The translations under genes were made by a program, and so were the position numbers. A stretch of DNA of 36,895 nt from positions 1 through 36,895 of IMG/VR virus record IMGVR_UViG_3300025601_000055. The stretch is one strand, 5' to 3'. Positions within the stretch are counted from its first letter, which is position 1; each line of letters starts with the position of its first letter. The stretch is from a virus. The notes under the pieces were generated by a model that saw only the letters and a program-made list of their open reading frames with translations, ran no database searches and was not told the DNA's origin. Of this stretch, positions 21,219-30,131 are shown piece by piece.

Positions 21219-22796
21219 ATGGCTACAGTACAAATTTCACGCATACAACATAGACAAGGTCTAGCAGAAAACTTACCTCAATTGGCAGGAGGAGAGTTTG
21301 GCTGGAGTGTAGATACTAGACAATTATATATTGGGAACGGCACACTAGCAAATGGTGCACCAGTAGTTGGTAACACAGAAATACTAACTGCCTTTTCAGA
21401 TATTGTTACACTAGCAGACACATATACATTTAAAGGTGAGTCAGCTGGATACACAGTTAAAACAGGAGAGTTAACAAGCACTCCGGTAACACGTACACTA
21501 CAAGGTAAGTTAGATGATTTTGTATCAGTTAAGGACTTTGGTGCAGTGGGTGACGGTGTTGCAAATGACACAGCCGCAATCAACAGAGCATTGTATGAAC
21601 TGTTTTGTCGTGAACTAAATGCAGAAGTACGTAGAAGTTTATATTTTCCAGCTGGTAATTACATAATCAATGACACATTATTAATTCCGCCTTACGCTAA
21701 AATATGGGGCGAAGGTATGAACTCAACAGTGATCAAACTAGATGTTGATCCGTCATCAACTATTCCAAGCTATCTTGCTAGAACAACAGACAGCTTACAA
21801 CAAACAGGTATCAACATTGGTACTAACTCAGCAGTAACACCCAGGAATGTTGAAATTTCTGCAATAACCTTAGAAGCAATGGAAATTACAGATATATTCC
21901 TAGTGGAATCAATTGATCAAATGTATTTTGATTCAGTTGGCTTTAAGGGGCCTCTAACAAGTTCTGATTTAAATGTAGCTACAGATGATGCTAGCTGTGT
22001 TAGAACTAACGGAACAAGTGCAAACATTCCGCGTTCTGTGACATTTGATAAATGTGCATTTACTAATATGACATACGCATTTAAAATTAATGAACGTTGC
22101 CAGGGTTGGTCAGTAAGTAATTCAAAATTTGAAACATTATACAATGGTATTGTGTTAGGTGATGCACTAGTAGACGGCGGCCCTAAAGGCTTTAGAACAG
22201 TACACAACTTCTTTAATCAAATTTATGGTTCAGCAATTGTGTATGATCTAGTTAGCACTTGTGCTACTGCTCATAATATTTTCTTAGACGACTGCGGTAA
22301 ACAATTTGGTGCAAGTCCGCAAGTTCCAGTAATTGATTTCAATACTGACAATAACATATCAATTGGTGACATGTTTGAACGTAGCGATGCAGACAGTTTA
22401 ACATATGCAAGAATTGATGTAGGAACAACTACTTCGATTGCATTAGATAATACCAAACAAATCCAGTTAGGTAGTTTTGTTCGTGAAAGTGGTAAAACTG
22501 CTACACTCACAGATAACACAGCAGTTGCCGCATCAGTATTTACAGTGGATACATCAAACATAACAGCTTGGTCAATGGACTATACCATTACGAGAGGCAC
22601 AAATATAAGACACGGTTCAATGAAAGTACGTAATACTAGTACTCCTCTTGTTGATGATGAGTATGTTGAAGATGCTTCAACTGGTGTTACACTATCAGTA
22701 GCAAATACCTCAGGCACAACATATGCTTTACAATATGTAACAACCAGTACAGGTGCTAACGCTACTATAACTTACAGCTTAACTCAGTTAGGCTAG
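21219..22796 (+). CDS. Tailspike/tail fibre with pectate-lyase-like beta-helix
   Basis: 525 residues. The N-terminal head-binding-type segment (1-45: QISRIQHRQG, LPQLAGGEFGWSVDT, LYIGNG) is the short repeat common to phage tail fibres. VSVKDFGAVGDGVANDTAAI near 102-121 is the entry motif of pectate-lyase-3 right-handed beta-helix spikes. The coils that follow (about 140-440) have regular beta turns, and the end is Ser/Thr-rich. It likely binds or cleaves a host surface polysaccharide; catalytic residues cannot be assigned by eye. A late promoter precedes it. It may be specific for the glycans touched by the sugar-active genes elsewhere in the window. Confidence 0.85.
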   Translation: MATVQISRIQHRQGLAENLPQLAGGEFGWSVDTRQLYIGNGTLANGAPVVGNTEILTAFSDIVTLADTYTFKGESAGYTVKTGELTSTPVTRTLQGKLDDFVSVKDFGAVGDGVANDTAAINRALYELFCRELNAEVRRSLYFPAGNYIINDTLLIPPYAKIWGEGMNSTVIKLDVDPSSTIPSYLARTTDSLQQTGINIGTNSAVTPRNVEISAITLEAMEITDIFLVESIDQMYFDSVGFKGPLTSSDLNVATDDASCVRTNGTSANIPRSVTFDKCAFTNMTYAFKINERCQGWSVSNSKFETLYNGIVLGDALVDGGPKGFRTVHNFFNQIYGSAIVYDLVSTCATAHNIFLDDCGKQFGASPQVPVIDFNTDNNISIGDMFERSDADSLTYARIDVGTTTSIALDNTKQIQLGSFVRESGKTATLTDNTAVAASVFTVDTSNITAWSMDYTITRGTNIRHGSMKVRNTSTPLVDDEYVEDASTGVTLSVANTSGTTYALQYVTTSTGANATITYSLTQLG

Positions 22797-22797
22797 T

Positions 22798-23235
22798 ATG
22801 TGGCCCGTGGGCTATGAAGAACGTCTCCAATCCTGGGTCCAACTCAGAGAAGATTGCAAAAACAAACCAATAGCAGAACAACTTAACCAAATAGCTGGAT
22901 GGTGGGGACATGCTCCTCGAGTAAGAAACGTAGTACACTGGCATGACCAAGAAAACTGGCCATCTCCTTGGGAACTTTTGGCAGATAATTCCTATGATGA
23001 GCTTGCTATTGCATTAGGAATGTCATATACTACATTAATGCTAGACAGTATAAATACCACCGTCGAGTTAGCCCAAGCAAAGGACAGTACAGCAGGTGAC
23101 TTTTATATAGTCCTGGTCGATGATCGGAAATATATACTTAATTATGACCCGTGGTTAGCAGTAAATAGCGAACAAACAGATTTTACAATATTAAATACAG
23201 TTGAACAAGATCAACTATTAAAAAAAATAGGATAG
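22798..23235 (+). CDS. Conserved phage protein of unknown function
   Basis: 145 residues, starting MWPVGYEERLQSWVQLRE. It is tryptophan-rich, with WWGHAPRVRNVVHWHDQENWPSPW (35-58) as its centre and an alpha/beta C-terminus (GDFYIVLVDDRKYILNYDPW). From memory, this is a family repeatedly found next to tail or RNR genes of marine T4-like phages, with no assigned role. It has no signal peptide. It starts one base after the tailspike stop and ends two bases before nrdA. It may therefore help tail assembly or belong to the nrd operon. Confidence 0.72.
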   Translation: MWPVGYEERLQSWVQLREDCKNKPIAEQLNQIAGWWGHAPRVRNVVHWHDQENWPSPWELLADNSYDELAIALGMSYTTLMLDSINTTVELAQAKDSTAGDFYIVLVDDRKYILNYDPWLAVNSEQTDFTILNTVEQDQLLKKIG

Positions 23236-23237
23236 AG

Positions 23238-25547
23238 ATGGCAGAGATTATAGTTACTAAAAGAGATGGTAGTAAAGAACCGTTAAACATTGAAAAACTA
23301 CACAAGGTTGTATTATGGTCCTGTGAGGGCATTACAGGCGTGTCGGCTAGTGAAGTTGAAATTAAAAGTCACTTACAATTTTATAACGGTATCAAAACAT
23401 CAGACATTCAAGAAACAGTAATTAAATCTGCCGCTGATTTAATTACAGAAGACACCCCGAACTATCAACATGTAGCTGGTAGATTAATCAGTTATCATAT
23501 ACGTAAAGATGTGTATGGTAGTTTTGAACCGTGGCACGTTACTAAACTAATCAAACAAAATATCGAACTTGGTTTATATGATCCTCATCTCTTAGAAGAT
23601 TATACTGAAGATGATTGGGAGCAAATTAATTCATACATTAAACATAATCGTGACGAGTCATTGACTTATGTAGCCATGGAACAGTTTCGCGGCAAATACC
23701 TAGTACAAAATAGAGTTACAAATGAGATATACGAAAGCCCACAAATGACATATATGTTGATTGCGGCTACATTATTCTCAAGCTATGGCAAGAGTACTAG
23801 ACTGCAATACGTTAAAGATTATTATGACGCAATATCAACTCATCAGATAAGTTTACCTACTCCTGTAATGGCAGGTGTAAGAACTAGTCAACGACAGTTT
23901 AGTTCATGTGTACTAATTGAAACAGATGACAGCTTAGATTCAATTAACGCTACAGCCTCAAGTATTGTTAGATACGTATCGCAAAAAGCAGGTATTGGAA
24001 TCAACGCTGGTCGCATCCGTGCTATTAAAAGTCCTATTAGAAAAGGTGATGCTTACCATACAGGTGTTATTCCATTCTTTAAACTATTCCAAGCGGCAAC
24101 ACGATCATGCTCACAAGGTGGCGTAAGAAATGGTGCGGCAACAGTGTACTATCCAATATGGCACCTAGAAGCTGAAGACTTGCTAGTACTTAAAAATAAT
24201 AAAGGCACTGAAGACAATCGTGTCAGGCACATGGATTATGGTGTACAGTTTAACAAATTAATGTACGAGAGATTATTAAGTGGTGGAGATATAACTTTAT
24301 TCTCACCGCATGATGTCCCTGGCATGTATGATGCGTTCTTTCAAGACCAAGACAGATTTAAAGAGCTATACGAAACAGCAGAACGTAATACAAAAATTCG
24401 TAAGAAAACATTAAAAGCAGTTGATCTGTTTAGTGCATTTATACAAGAGCGTAAAGATACAGGTAGAATATATCTACAGAATGTTGATCATGCTAACACA
24501 CACGGGTCGTTTGATCCAAAAGTAGCACCAATTAAACAAAGTAACTTGTGTTGTGAGATTGATTTACCTACTAAACCATTAAATGATCTAAATGATCCAA
24601 ATGGCGAGATAGCGTTGTGTACACTAAGTGCTATTAATTGGGGTGCATTCAGATCACCCGAAGAGATGGAAAAGGCGTGCGGGCTTGCTGTGCGAGGATT
24701 AGACGCCCTTTTAACCTATCAGAACTATCCTGTGATAGCGGCAAGAATGAGTACAGAGAATAGACGCCCCCTTGGTGTTGGTATTATTAATCTTGCTTAT
24801 TGGTTAGCCAAGAATGACTTTACATATACTAACCCTAGCTGTTTACCAGAATTAGATCGTTGGGCACAGCACTGGTCATACTACTTGATTAAAGCGTCAG
24901 CAGATCTAGCAGAAGAATATGGTGCGTGTCCTAAATCAAACGAAACTAAGTATCATCATGGTATACTGCCAGTTGATACTTATAAACGAGATGTTGATGA
25001 GCTAGTGCCACATAAAGATCAGGTGGATTGGAAAGGGTTACGTGAGCAACTTAAGAAAACAGGTATACGAAACTCAACCCTAATGGCACTAATGCCAGCA
25101 GAAACATCTGCACAAATTAGTAACTCAACAAACGGTGTGGAACCTCCACGTAGCTACATTAGTATTAAACAAAGCAAACACGGCGCATTAACACAAGTAG
25201 TACCTGAATTTAGAAGATTAAAGAACAAGTATGAGCTGTTGTGGGATCAGAAGAGTCCACTAGGCTATCTAAAAATAATGGCAGTTCTCCAGAAGTATAT
25301 TGATCAAGGTATCTCGGTAAATACTTCTTATAACCCAGAGCATTATGAGGATGACAAGATTCCAATGAGTGAGCTATTACAACATGTTATTATGTTTTAT
25401 AAATATGGTGGAAAACAGTTATACTACAATAATACATATGATGGACAGGGTGAGATTGACATTGACAGAGATATTCAAGACAGTGTTGAATCTAATCAAA
25501 GTAGTGAACTTGCAGACGATGACGACTGCGACAGTTGTACAATTTAA
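23238..25547 (+). CDS. nrdA: Class Ia ribonucleoside-diphosphate reductase, alpha subunit
   Basis: 769 residues, about the length of E. coli NrdA (761). An ATP-cone occupies the first ~90 residues. Catalytic residues are complete, one number off E. coli: C224 (SSCVL), N436-x-C438-x-E440, C461 (CTLSAIN), Y729-Y730 (QLYYNN), and the C-terminal shuttle pair C764/C767. It reduces NDPs to dNDPs with NrdB, feeding the phage replisome. The ATP-cone suggests allosteric control by ATP/dATP, although its key residues were not checked one by one. nrdB and a glutaredoxin follow in the same order. Confidence 0.97.
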   Translation: MAEIIVTKRDGSKEPLNIEKLHKVVLWSCEGITGVSASEVEIKSHLQFYNGIKTSDIQETVIKSAADLITEDTPNYQHVAGRLISYHIRKDVYGSFEPWHVTKLIKQNIELGLYDPHLLEDYTEDDWEQINSYIKHNRDESLTYVAMEQFRGKYLVQNRVTNEIYESPQMTYMLIAATLFSSYGKSTRLQYVKDYYDAISTHQISLPTPVMAGVRTSQRQFSSCVLIETDDSLDSINATASSIVRYVSQKAGIGINAGRIRAIKSPIRKGDAYHTGVIPFFKLFQAATRSCSQGGVRNGAATVYYPIWHLEAEDLLVLKNNKGTEDNRVRHMDYGVQFNKLMYERLLSGGDITLFSPHDVPGMYDAFFQDQDRFKELYETAERNTKIRKKTLKAVDLFSAFIQERKDTGRIYLQNVDHANTHGSFDPKVAPIKQSNLCCEIDLPTKPLNDLNDPNGEIALCTLSAINWGAFRSPEEMEKACGLAVRGLDALLTYQNYPVIAARMSTENRRPLGVGIINLAYWLAKNDFTYTNPSCLPELDRWAQHWSYYLIKASADLAEEYGACPKSNETKYHHGILPVDTYKRDVDELVPHKDQVDWKGLREQLKKTGIRNSTLMALMPAETSAQISNSTNGVEPPRSYISIKQSKHGALTQVVPEFRRLKNKYELLWDQKSPLGYLKIMAVLQKYIDQGISVNTSYNPEHYEDDKIPMSELLQHVIMFYKYGGKQLYYNNTYDGQGEIDIDRDIQDSVESNQSSELADDDDCDSCTI

Positions 25548-25574
25548 ATAATAATAAAAAAGATAAAATCTACT

Positions 25575-26696
25575 ATGAGCGTTTTAAACATCAAGAATAA
25601 CCATCTTAAAAGCCTAGCGTTTCTTGACAAACAAGGTGGCCCAGGCATACAGAGATACGACACCCTAAAGTATAAACAATTTGATAAACTAACTGACACA
25701 CAGTTAGGTTTTTTTTGGCGCCCTGAAGAAGTTGATGTCATGCGTGACTCAAAAGACTTTAAAGATCTAACTCCAAATGAACAGCACATCTTTACAAGTA
25801 ATCTAAAACGACAAATACTATTAGATTCAGTCCAAGGCCGCTCACCTAACTTAGCTTTATTACCTCTTGTTAGTTTACCAGAGATTGAAGGATGGATTGA
25901 GACTTGGGCATTTAACGAAACTATTCATTCTCGTAGCTACACACATATTATTCGTAACGTGTTTTCGGACCCATCGAAAGTATTCGACGAGATGATGGAC
26001 ATTGAAGAGATTGTTAATTGTGGAACTGAAGTTACCAAATATTATGACGACCTAATAGAACACGGGTCATGGTATAAACTATTAGGTGAAGGTGAACATA
26101 CAGTAAACGGTAAGAAGATAATTGTTGATCGTTACGAACTTAAAAAGAAACTGTGGTTGTGTATTAACTCAGTTAACGCTCTTGAAGGAATACGTTTCTA
26201 TGTGTCGTTTGCTTGTTCATGGGCATTTGCTGAACTTAAAAAAATGGAAGGCAATGCTAAAATTATTAAACTAATTGCACGTGATGAAAACGTACACCTA
26301 GCATCAACTCAGCATCTGTTAAAAATGCTACCACAAGACGACAAAGATTATATTAAAATTAAAAAAGAATGCGAAGCAGAAGTAGTTGAAATATTTAGAA
26401 CAGCAGTTGAGCAAGAAGAAGCATGGGCAAGATACTTGTTTAAAGATGGTTCAATGATTGGACTTAACGAACAGCTATTAAGAGACTATGTTGAGTGGAT
26501 TGCTAACAAGCGTATGTCTTCAATAGGTCTTCCTCAGATTTATAAAGGTGGTAGTAATCCTCTTCCGTGGACACAAAAATGGATAGCAGGCGGGACTGTA
26601 CAAGTAGCACCACAAGAAACAGAAATATCATCATACACAATTGGTGCAGTTAAACAAGATGTATCTGAAGATACATTTAAAGGATTTAGTTTATAA
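25575..26696 (+). CDS. nrdB: Class Ia ribonucleoside-diphosphate reductase, beta subunit
   Basis: 373 residues. All metal ligands and the radical tyrosine fall at E. coli numbering: D84, E115, H118, Y122, E204, E238 and H241 (NETIHSRSY, LEGIRFY, RDENVH). It houses the diiron-tyrosyl radical passed to NrdA. The C-terminal tail (SEDTFKGFSL) is the peptide that docks on the alpha subunit. A 27-base A-rich gap separates it from nrdA. Its stop overlaps the glutaredoxin start by one base. Confidence 0.97.
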   Translation: MSVLNIKNNHLKSLAFLDKQGGPGIQRYDTLKYKQFDKLTDTQLGFFWRPEEVDVMRDSKDFKDLTPNEQHIFTSNLKRQILLDSVQGRSPNLALLPLVSLPEIEGWIETWAFNETIHSRSYTHIIRNVFSDPSKVFDEMMDIEEIVNCGTEVTKYYDDLIEHGSWYKLLGEGEHTVNGKKIIVDRYELKKKLWLCINSVNALEGIRFYVSFACSWAFAELKKMEGNAKIIKLIARDENVHLASTQHLLKMLPQDDKDYIKIKKECEAEVVEIFRTAVEQEEAWARYLFKDGSMIGLNEQLLRDYVEWIANKRMSSIGLPQIYKGGSNPLPWTQKWIAGGTVQVAPQETEISSYTIGAVKQDVSEDTFKGFSL

Positions 26697-26941
26697 TGTT
26701 AACCGTGTATTCAAAAACAAATTGTCCTTTCTGCGATCAAGCAAAGGCATTTTTAGAACGTAAAGGTATAGAACATCGTGTAGTTAAGATTGATGAAAAC
26801 GCTGAAGCACGTGACTTTTTATTAGCACAGGGATTTAGGTCGGTGCCTCAAATCTTTACAGAGACAGAATTATTCGTAGAAGGTGGGTATCAAGGGCTAA
26901 TTAAGTTAACAGAAGACGAATTAACCACTAAACTAGGATAA
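26696..26941 (+). CDS. Glutaredoxin
   Basis: 81 residues, a standard one-domain glutaredoxin. The active site is CPFC (10-13), the cis-proline is in RSVPQIF (48-54), and the glutathione-side GG is in VEGGYQGL. It reduces the C-terminal cysteine pair of NrdA using glutathione, as T4 NrdC does. The start codon overlaps the nrdB stop, so it is coupled to its client enzyme. Confidence 0.93.
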   Translation: MLTVYSKTNCPFCDQAKAFLERKGIEHRVVKIDENAEARDFLLAQGFRSVPQIFTETELFVEGGYQGLIKLTEDELTTKLG

Positions 26942-26943
26942 TA

Positions 26944-27246
26944 ATGGAAATTTCAAAAGATACGATATACACATTCAAATTAAACTCAGGCGAAGAAATG
27001 GTAACAAAGGTGTTAGATGTTAAAGACACTCATTACGTCATTGAACAACCTGTATCAATAGCCCCAGGGCAAAATGGCATGCAAATGATCCCAAGTGCAT
27101 TTACTATGGAATTACAAAAACCAGCGAGACTAAATATTAATGCAATCACAATGGTGTTTGAAACTAATCCAGAAGTACAAGCTAGCTACAAAACAGCAAC
27201 ATCAGGGATAGTTACACCACCAGAAAAGAAAATTTTAACAGGATAA
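26944..27246 (+). CDS. Conserved small phage protein of unknown function
   Basis: 100 residues forming a small beta-barrel-like protein: TIYTFKLNSGEEMVTKVLDV at the start, HYVIEQPVSIAPGQNGMQM, and MELQKPARLNINAITMVFETN. Strand lengths recall Sm/LSm-like barrels, but no RNA-binding signature is certain. It is very widely conserved beside tail genes of marine T4-like phages in my memory. It sits 2 bases after glutaredoxin and 4 bases before the PAAR gene, thus at the border between nucleotide metabolism and tail modules. Confidence 0.72.
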   Translation: MEISKDTIYTFKLNSGEEMVTKVLDVKDTHYVIEQPVSIAPGQNGMQMIPSAFTMELQKPARLNINAITMVFETNPEVQASYKTATSGIVTPPEKKILTG

Positions 27247-27250
27247 CAAT

Positions 27251-27538
27251 ATGCCAGGAGTAGTACGTAAAGGCGACATCAATGGAGCAGGTGGCGTTGC
27301 TACCGGAGCAAGTTCTAATGTCTTTGTTAATGGCAGAGGTGTTGTATATCCAGGTAGCCCAGTAACCCCACATCCTTGTTGCGGTTCCCCTGGGTGCGAC
27401 ATGCACTGTGTGGCTGTGGTAATAGGTCCAGGAAGTTCAACAGTATTAGTCAATGGTAAAAGAGTCATCAGACAAGGTGATTCAGATAGTTGCGGTCACT
27501 CTAGAGCTACTTCTAGTTCTGATGTGATCTGTGGGTAA
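27251..27538 (+). CDS. PAAR-motif tail spike tip protein
   Basis: 95 residues, the usual size of a PAAR tip. It starts PGVVRKGDINGAGG, has repeated VFVNGRGVVYPGSPV and VLVNGKRVIRQGD strands, and a Cys/His cluster (PHPCCGSPGCDMHC, then CGH) that would bind a metal at the point. It caps the central baseplate spike (T4 gp5.4 equivalent) and pierces the host envelope. Three bases separate it from nothing else than a short spacer before the next structural gene, so the tip and its neighbours are one module. Confidence 0.9.
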   Translation: MPGVVRKGDINGAGGVATGASSNVFVNGRGVVYPGSPVTPHPCCGSPGCDMHCVAVVIGPGSSTVLVNGKRVIRQGDSDSCGHSRATSSSDVICG

Positions 27539-27544
27539 TTAGAT

Positions 27545-28603
27545 ATGGCATGCGGAGGAGCACTTACAGGTATGCTAATGACAGCAGGCGCTAGCTTGCT
27601 GAATGGTGCAGGATCAGGTTTAGTAAAAAGTTTAGGCATTAGTAATGCTATCACAAAAACAACTACAAGTTTCCCAGGATTTGGCACGATAACAGAAGCT
27701 ATATCAGCCGCAGGTGGTGCAGGCGGCACTGGTTTAATCACTATGGGAGGATTAACATTTCCAGGCGTAGGCAATGCTGTGCCCAGTAGTTTTCTAAGCG
27801 ACCTAGGTAGTACATTTGGTATGACTGATCTAATTAACTCCACAGCAGATGCGATAATGGGTGCTGACCTAGGTGTCTTTACTCAACATTTTAATGCCGC
27901 TGATGGTCTAGTTGCTGGATCAAATGGATTTATAACTGCCCTGAAATCATTTGCTGGTGAAACATTCTCACAATATACGCAGGATAGTTTAATGACAGGT
28001 GCATTAGCAACTGCCAACAAAGCTCTGCCATCATTTGCTACTGACATGCTTAACGTAGGTAATATTATAGACCTAGGCAATCTAAACAATTTAGGAAATC
28101 CTCTCAGTCTAGTTAAAAATCTAAGTCAACAAGCAGGCGGACTTGCTGTTCTAAATAAAAGTTTATTAAATGCAGGTATTGATCCCAACTCACTTAACAC
28201 CCTAATTAATTCAACTGACGTTGGAGCATTAACTGGTTCTAGTCTAGGTGATGCACTAGGAACAGGCGGTCTGGTAGAGTTTGCAGGTACGAGAAACGCT
28301 CAAGACCTATTAAGTGGCGGAAGTACTAATTATGCAACACTAGGATCTGCACCGGCTAGCACAGGATTAATGAGTGCTGTATATAATGCAATGGCTAACG
28401 TTAAAGGAGATGACTTAGCAACAGTACAATCTATATTAGGAAGTAACGTATCAGGCTTAACTACTATGCAAGATATGTTAGACCCTACTAAGATAATGCC
28501 AAACAGTTTTCCTAGTTTAACTTCAATTCCAAGTGCAGGATATGAAGCAGGACAAAATCAACAGGCATCCGCCGCAAGTTCATTGAGCAAGGTTTACGTA
28601 TAA
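27545..28603 (+). CDS. Virion (baseplate/tail) structural protein
   Basis: 352 residues, Gly/Ala/Ser/Leu-rich. The N-terminus (ALTGMLMTAGASLLNGAG, GLITMGGLTFPG) is hydrophobic and low complexity, followed by helical segments with NLNNLGNPLSLV-type repeats. It contains no enzyme motif. It follows the PAAR tip by 6 bases and overlaps the next structural gene by one base. From memory, a protein of this composition lies beside PAAR genes in marine T4-like phages and is labelled a structural or baseplate protein. A role at the tail tip or as an ejected protein is inference. Confidence 0.7.
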   Translation: MACGGALTGMLMTAGASLLNGAGSGLVKSLGISNAITKTTTSFPGFGTITEAISAAGGAGGTGLITMGGLTFPGVGNAVPSSFLSDLGSTFGMTDLINSTADAIMGADLGVFTQHFNAADGLVAGSNGFITALKSFAGETFSQYTQDSLMTGALATANKALPSFATDMLNVGNIIDLGNLNNLGNPLSLVKNLSQQAGGLAVLNKSLLNAGIDPNSLNTLINSTDVGALTGSSLGDALGTGGLVEFAGTRNAQDLLSGGSTNYATLGSAPASTGLMSAVYNAMANVKGDDLATVQSILGSNVSGLTTMQDMLDPTKIMPNSFPSLTSIPSAGYEAGQNQQASAASSLSKVYV

Positions 28604-29664
28604 TGGCAACACTAAACGAAAAATTTAACGGATTAGGTAACACGCTGTACACTGCGTTACCAGAAGATATTGCAGATGCTAACAAAGCATTAGCAAGAGC
28701 TCTAGGTCAAATTAAAAATGTATTTCAGCTATCAACAGCTCAAGTAGGCCAAGTGGCCGCAATACTTGAAACTACTAAAGGGTTAAATTTAATTAGTGGA
28801 ACTGGCGGATTAGATCAAGATGTTATTGATTTTTATACTGACAATATAGCAACAGGTAGTGGACAGAATGGAGAACTACTATTAACTGACGTGATTGGCA
28901 CAGCCGCAGGATGGGTACATGAAGATGAGCTCAATGCAGAAGCTGAGAGATTGGCAATTCTCAATGGGTTAGGGGAGTTTGACGATTTGCAAGCACATCC
29001 AGCTCCGCAAGAATTTGACAATGCTGGTAATGGTTTGTACACAGTGTTATGGTATCATTGGACACGGAACGCTTATTACACTCCCATAGTTAATCCATTG
29101 GTTCTTGATGCCGAAGGTAACCCAACAATAATCCCACAATGGACATTGCCTCCAGGTATAACGCTAACTGCCAGTAAAGCTGGTGTGTATTCAAGTAAAC
29201 TTGCATTAAGTGACGCTGTTGTTGAACTGTGTAATACTGAAATACAACGAATAGCTAACTCGTATCCATTGCAAGCAGGACAGAGTGTTACTGCATATAC
29301 AAATATGGGTAATCAAATGGTACGAGAAAAAACAAATCAAGCGTCTGCAGGAATAGTTCCGGCTGACACGCAGACAGGAGTAAAAACAACAGTCCAAGGG
29401 TTAGTTAGTAACTTACATAGCATAGGGCAAGATACCAGCTTAGGCGGTAGTGCGTATGTGTTAGAAAAACTTGCTGATACCCGTATCAAAGGCGGACAAG
29501 CAGTGATAGCAAGTATGCGAGAAGGTAGGAATATTCAGAGATTAGCAGAAGCAGGCATACCTACAGACTTATTTGCAAATTCACAGCCCAAAACATCCGA
29601 ACAAGCCACATTGCTTACATCAACATACACTGTTGATGAAGCAAAAGCTGATGCACCTCAATAA
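28603..29664 (+). CDS. Virion (baseplate/tail) structural protein
   Basis: 353 residues. A helical start (GNTLYTALPEDIADANKALARALGQI) leads into an Ala/Gly-rich middle with one aromatic block (GLYTVLWYHWTRNAYYTPIVNPL), and the C-terminus is helical (QAVIASMREGRNIQRLAEAG). There is no signal peptide or catalytic motif. It overlaps the previous structural gene (TAATGG) and ends 4 bases before a sigma70 promoter, so it closes the tail-tip module. The exact particle location is unknown. Confidence 0.7.
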   Translation: MATLNEKFNGLGNTLYTALPEDIADANKALARALGQIKNVFQLSTAQVGQVAAILETTKGLNLISGTGGLDQDVIDFYTDNIATGSGQNGELLLTDVIGTAAGWVHEDELNAEAERLAILNGLGEFDDLQAHPAPQEFDNAGNGLYTVLWYHWTRNAYYTPIVNPLVLDAEGNPTIIPQWTLPPGITLTASKAGVYSSKLALSDAVVELCNTEIQRIANSYPLQAGQSVTAYTNMGNQMVREKTNQASAGIVPADTQTGVKTTVQGLVSNLHSIGQDTSLGGSAYVLEKLADTRIKGGQAVIASMREGRNIQRLAEAGIPTDLFANSQPKTSEQATLLTSTYTVDEAKADAPQ

Positions 29665-29668
29665 ACCA

Positions 29669-29696
29669 TTGACAATGATTATACAGACTGTATAAT
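29669..29696 (+). promoter_or_regulatory. Consensus sigma70-type promoter TTGACA-N16-TATAAT
   Basis: Both hexamers are perfect with a 16-base spacer. The -10 ends at 29696, so the expected first transcribed base is 29703, the A of the next start codon, giving a leaderless early message. No Shine-Dalgarno is present. Confidence 0.8.
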
Positions 29697-29702
29697 TAGT
29701 TT

Positions 29703-30131
29703 ATGAAATACTTTTCTTACGCACTAACTGCAAATGAATTTACCATGATGGATATATGTCCTGAAGCAGTTCGTTTTGGACCTAGCACATTGTACAGTCA
29801 CGAATTACGCTTTGCAGAAACAGCAGACATCATTCAATCTATTAAATCAACAGTTGAAGGTATATTATGGGAAATACCCGAAGAGTATATAGACATGATC
29901 ACTACTATAGAACGACACGAATCTAAGAAACAAGTTTTAGTATCCTACGGAAAAGAAACAATCAGAGCATGGACTTCAAAAAGAGAAGTGTATATTCCAC
30001 CAAGTGTTCCTACATGGGAATATTGGGAGCAGATTGAAGATGCATATGATCAACAAGGATTGCCAGTTTTGCAAATAATAAATGCAATAGACCAAATTGA
30101 AAAATATTATGATACAGGATTTAAACTTTAA
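29703..30131 (+). CDS. Gamma-glutamylcyclotransferase-like (GGCT/AIG2 fold) protein
   Basis: 142 residues, starting MKYFSYALTANEFTMMDICP, the Y-x-Y/S-G-like first strand of the GGCT fold, here YFSYALTAN. VEGILWEIPEEYIDMITTIERHE includes the expected acidic residue after the G-x-L/V-W strand. KRE-VYIPPSVPTWEYWEQI matches the C-terminal region with Y/W aromatic residues. Family members cleave gamma-glutamyl-amines or peptides; the substrate here is unknown. It stands under its own sigma70-type promoter, apparently leaderless, and its stop is followed directly by the sulfotransferase start. Confidence 0.7.
   Translation: MKYFSYALTANEFTMMDICPEAVRFGPSTLYSHELRFAETADIIQSIKSTVEGILWEIPEEYIDMITTIERHESKKQVLVSYGKETIRAWTSKREVYIPPSVPTWEYWEQIEDAYDQQGLPVLQIINAIDQIEKYYDTGFKL

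Noticed and set aside
25543-25550. TTTAAATA late-type box before nrdB
   Set aside because: It overlaps the nrdA stop codon. RNR genes are usually early, and such boxes arise by chance in AT-rich DNA, so it was not listed as a promoter.
27496-27843. 115-residue minus-strand frame opposite the structural gene after PAAR
   Set aside because: Pro/Val-rich product typical of an antisense shadow of Gly/Ala-rich coding sequence.
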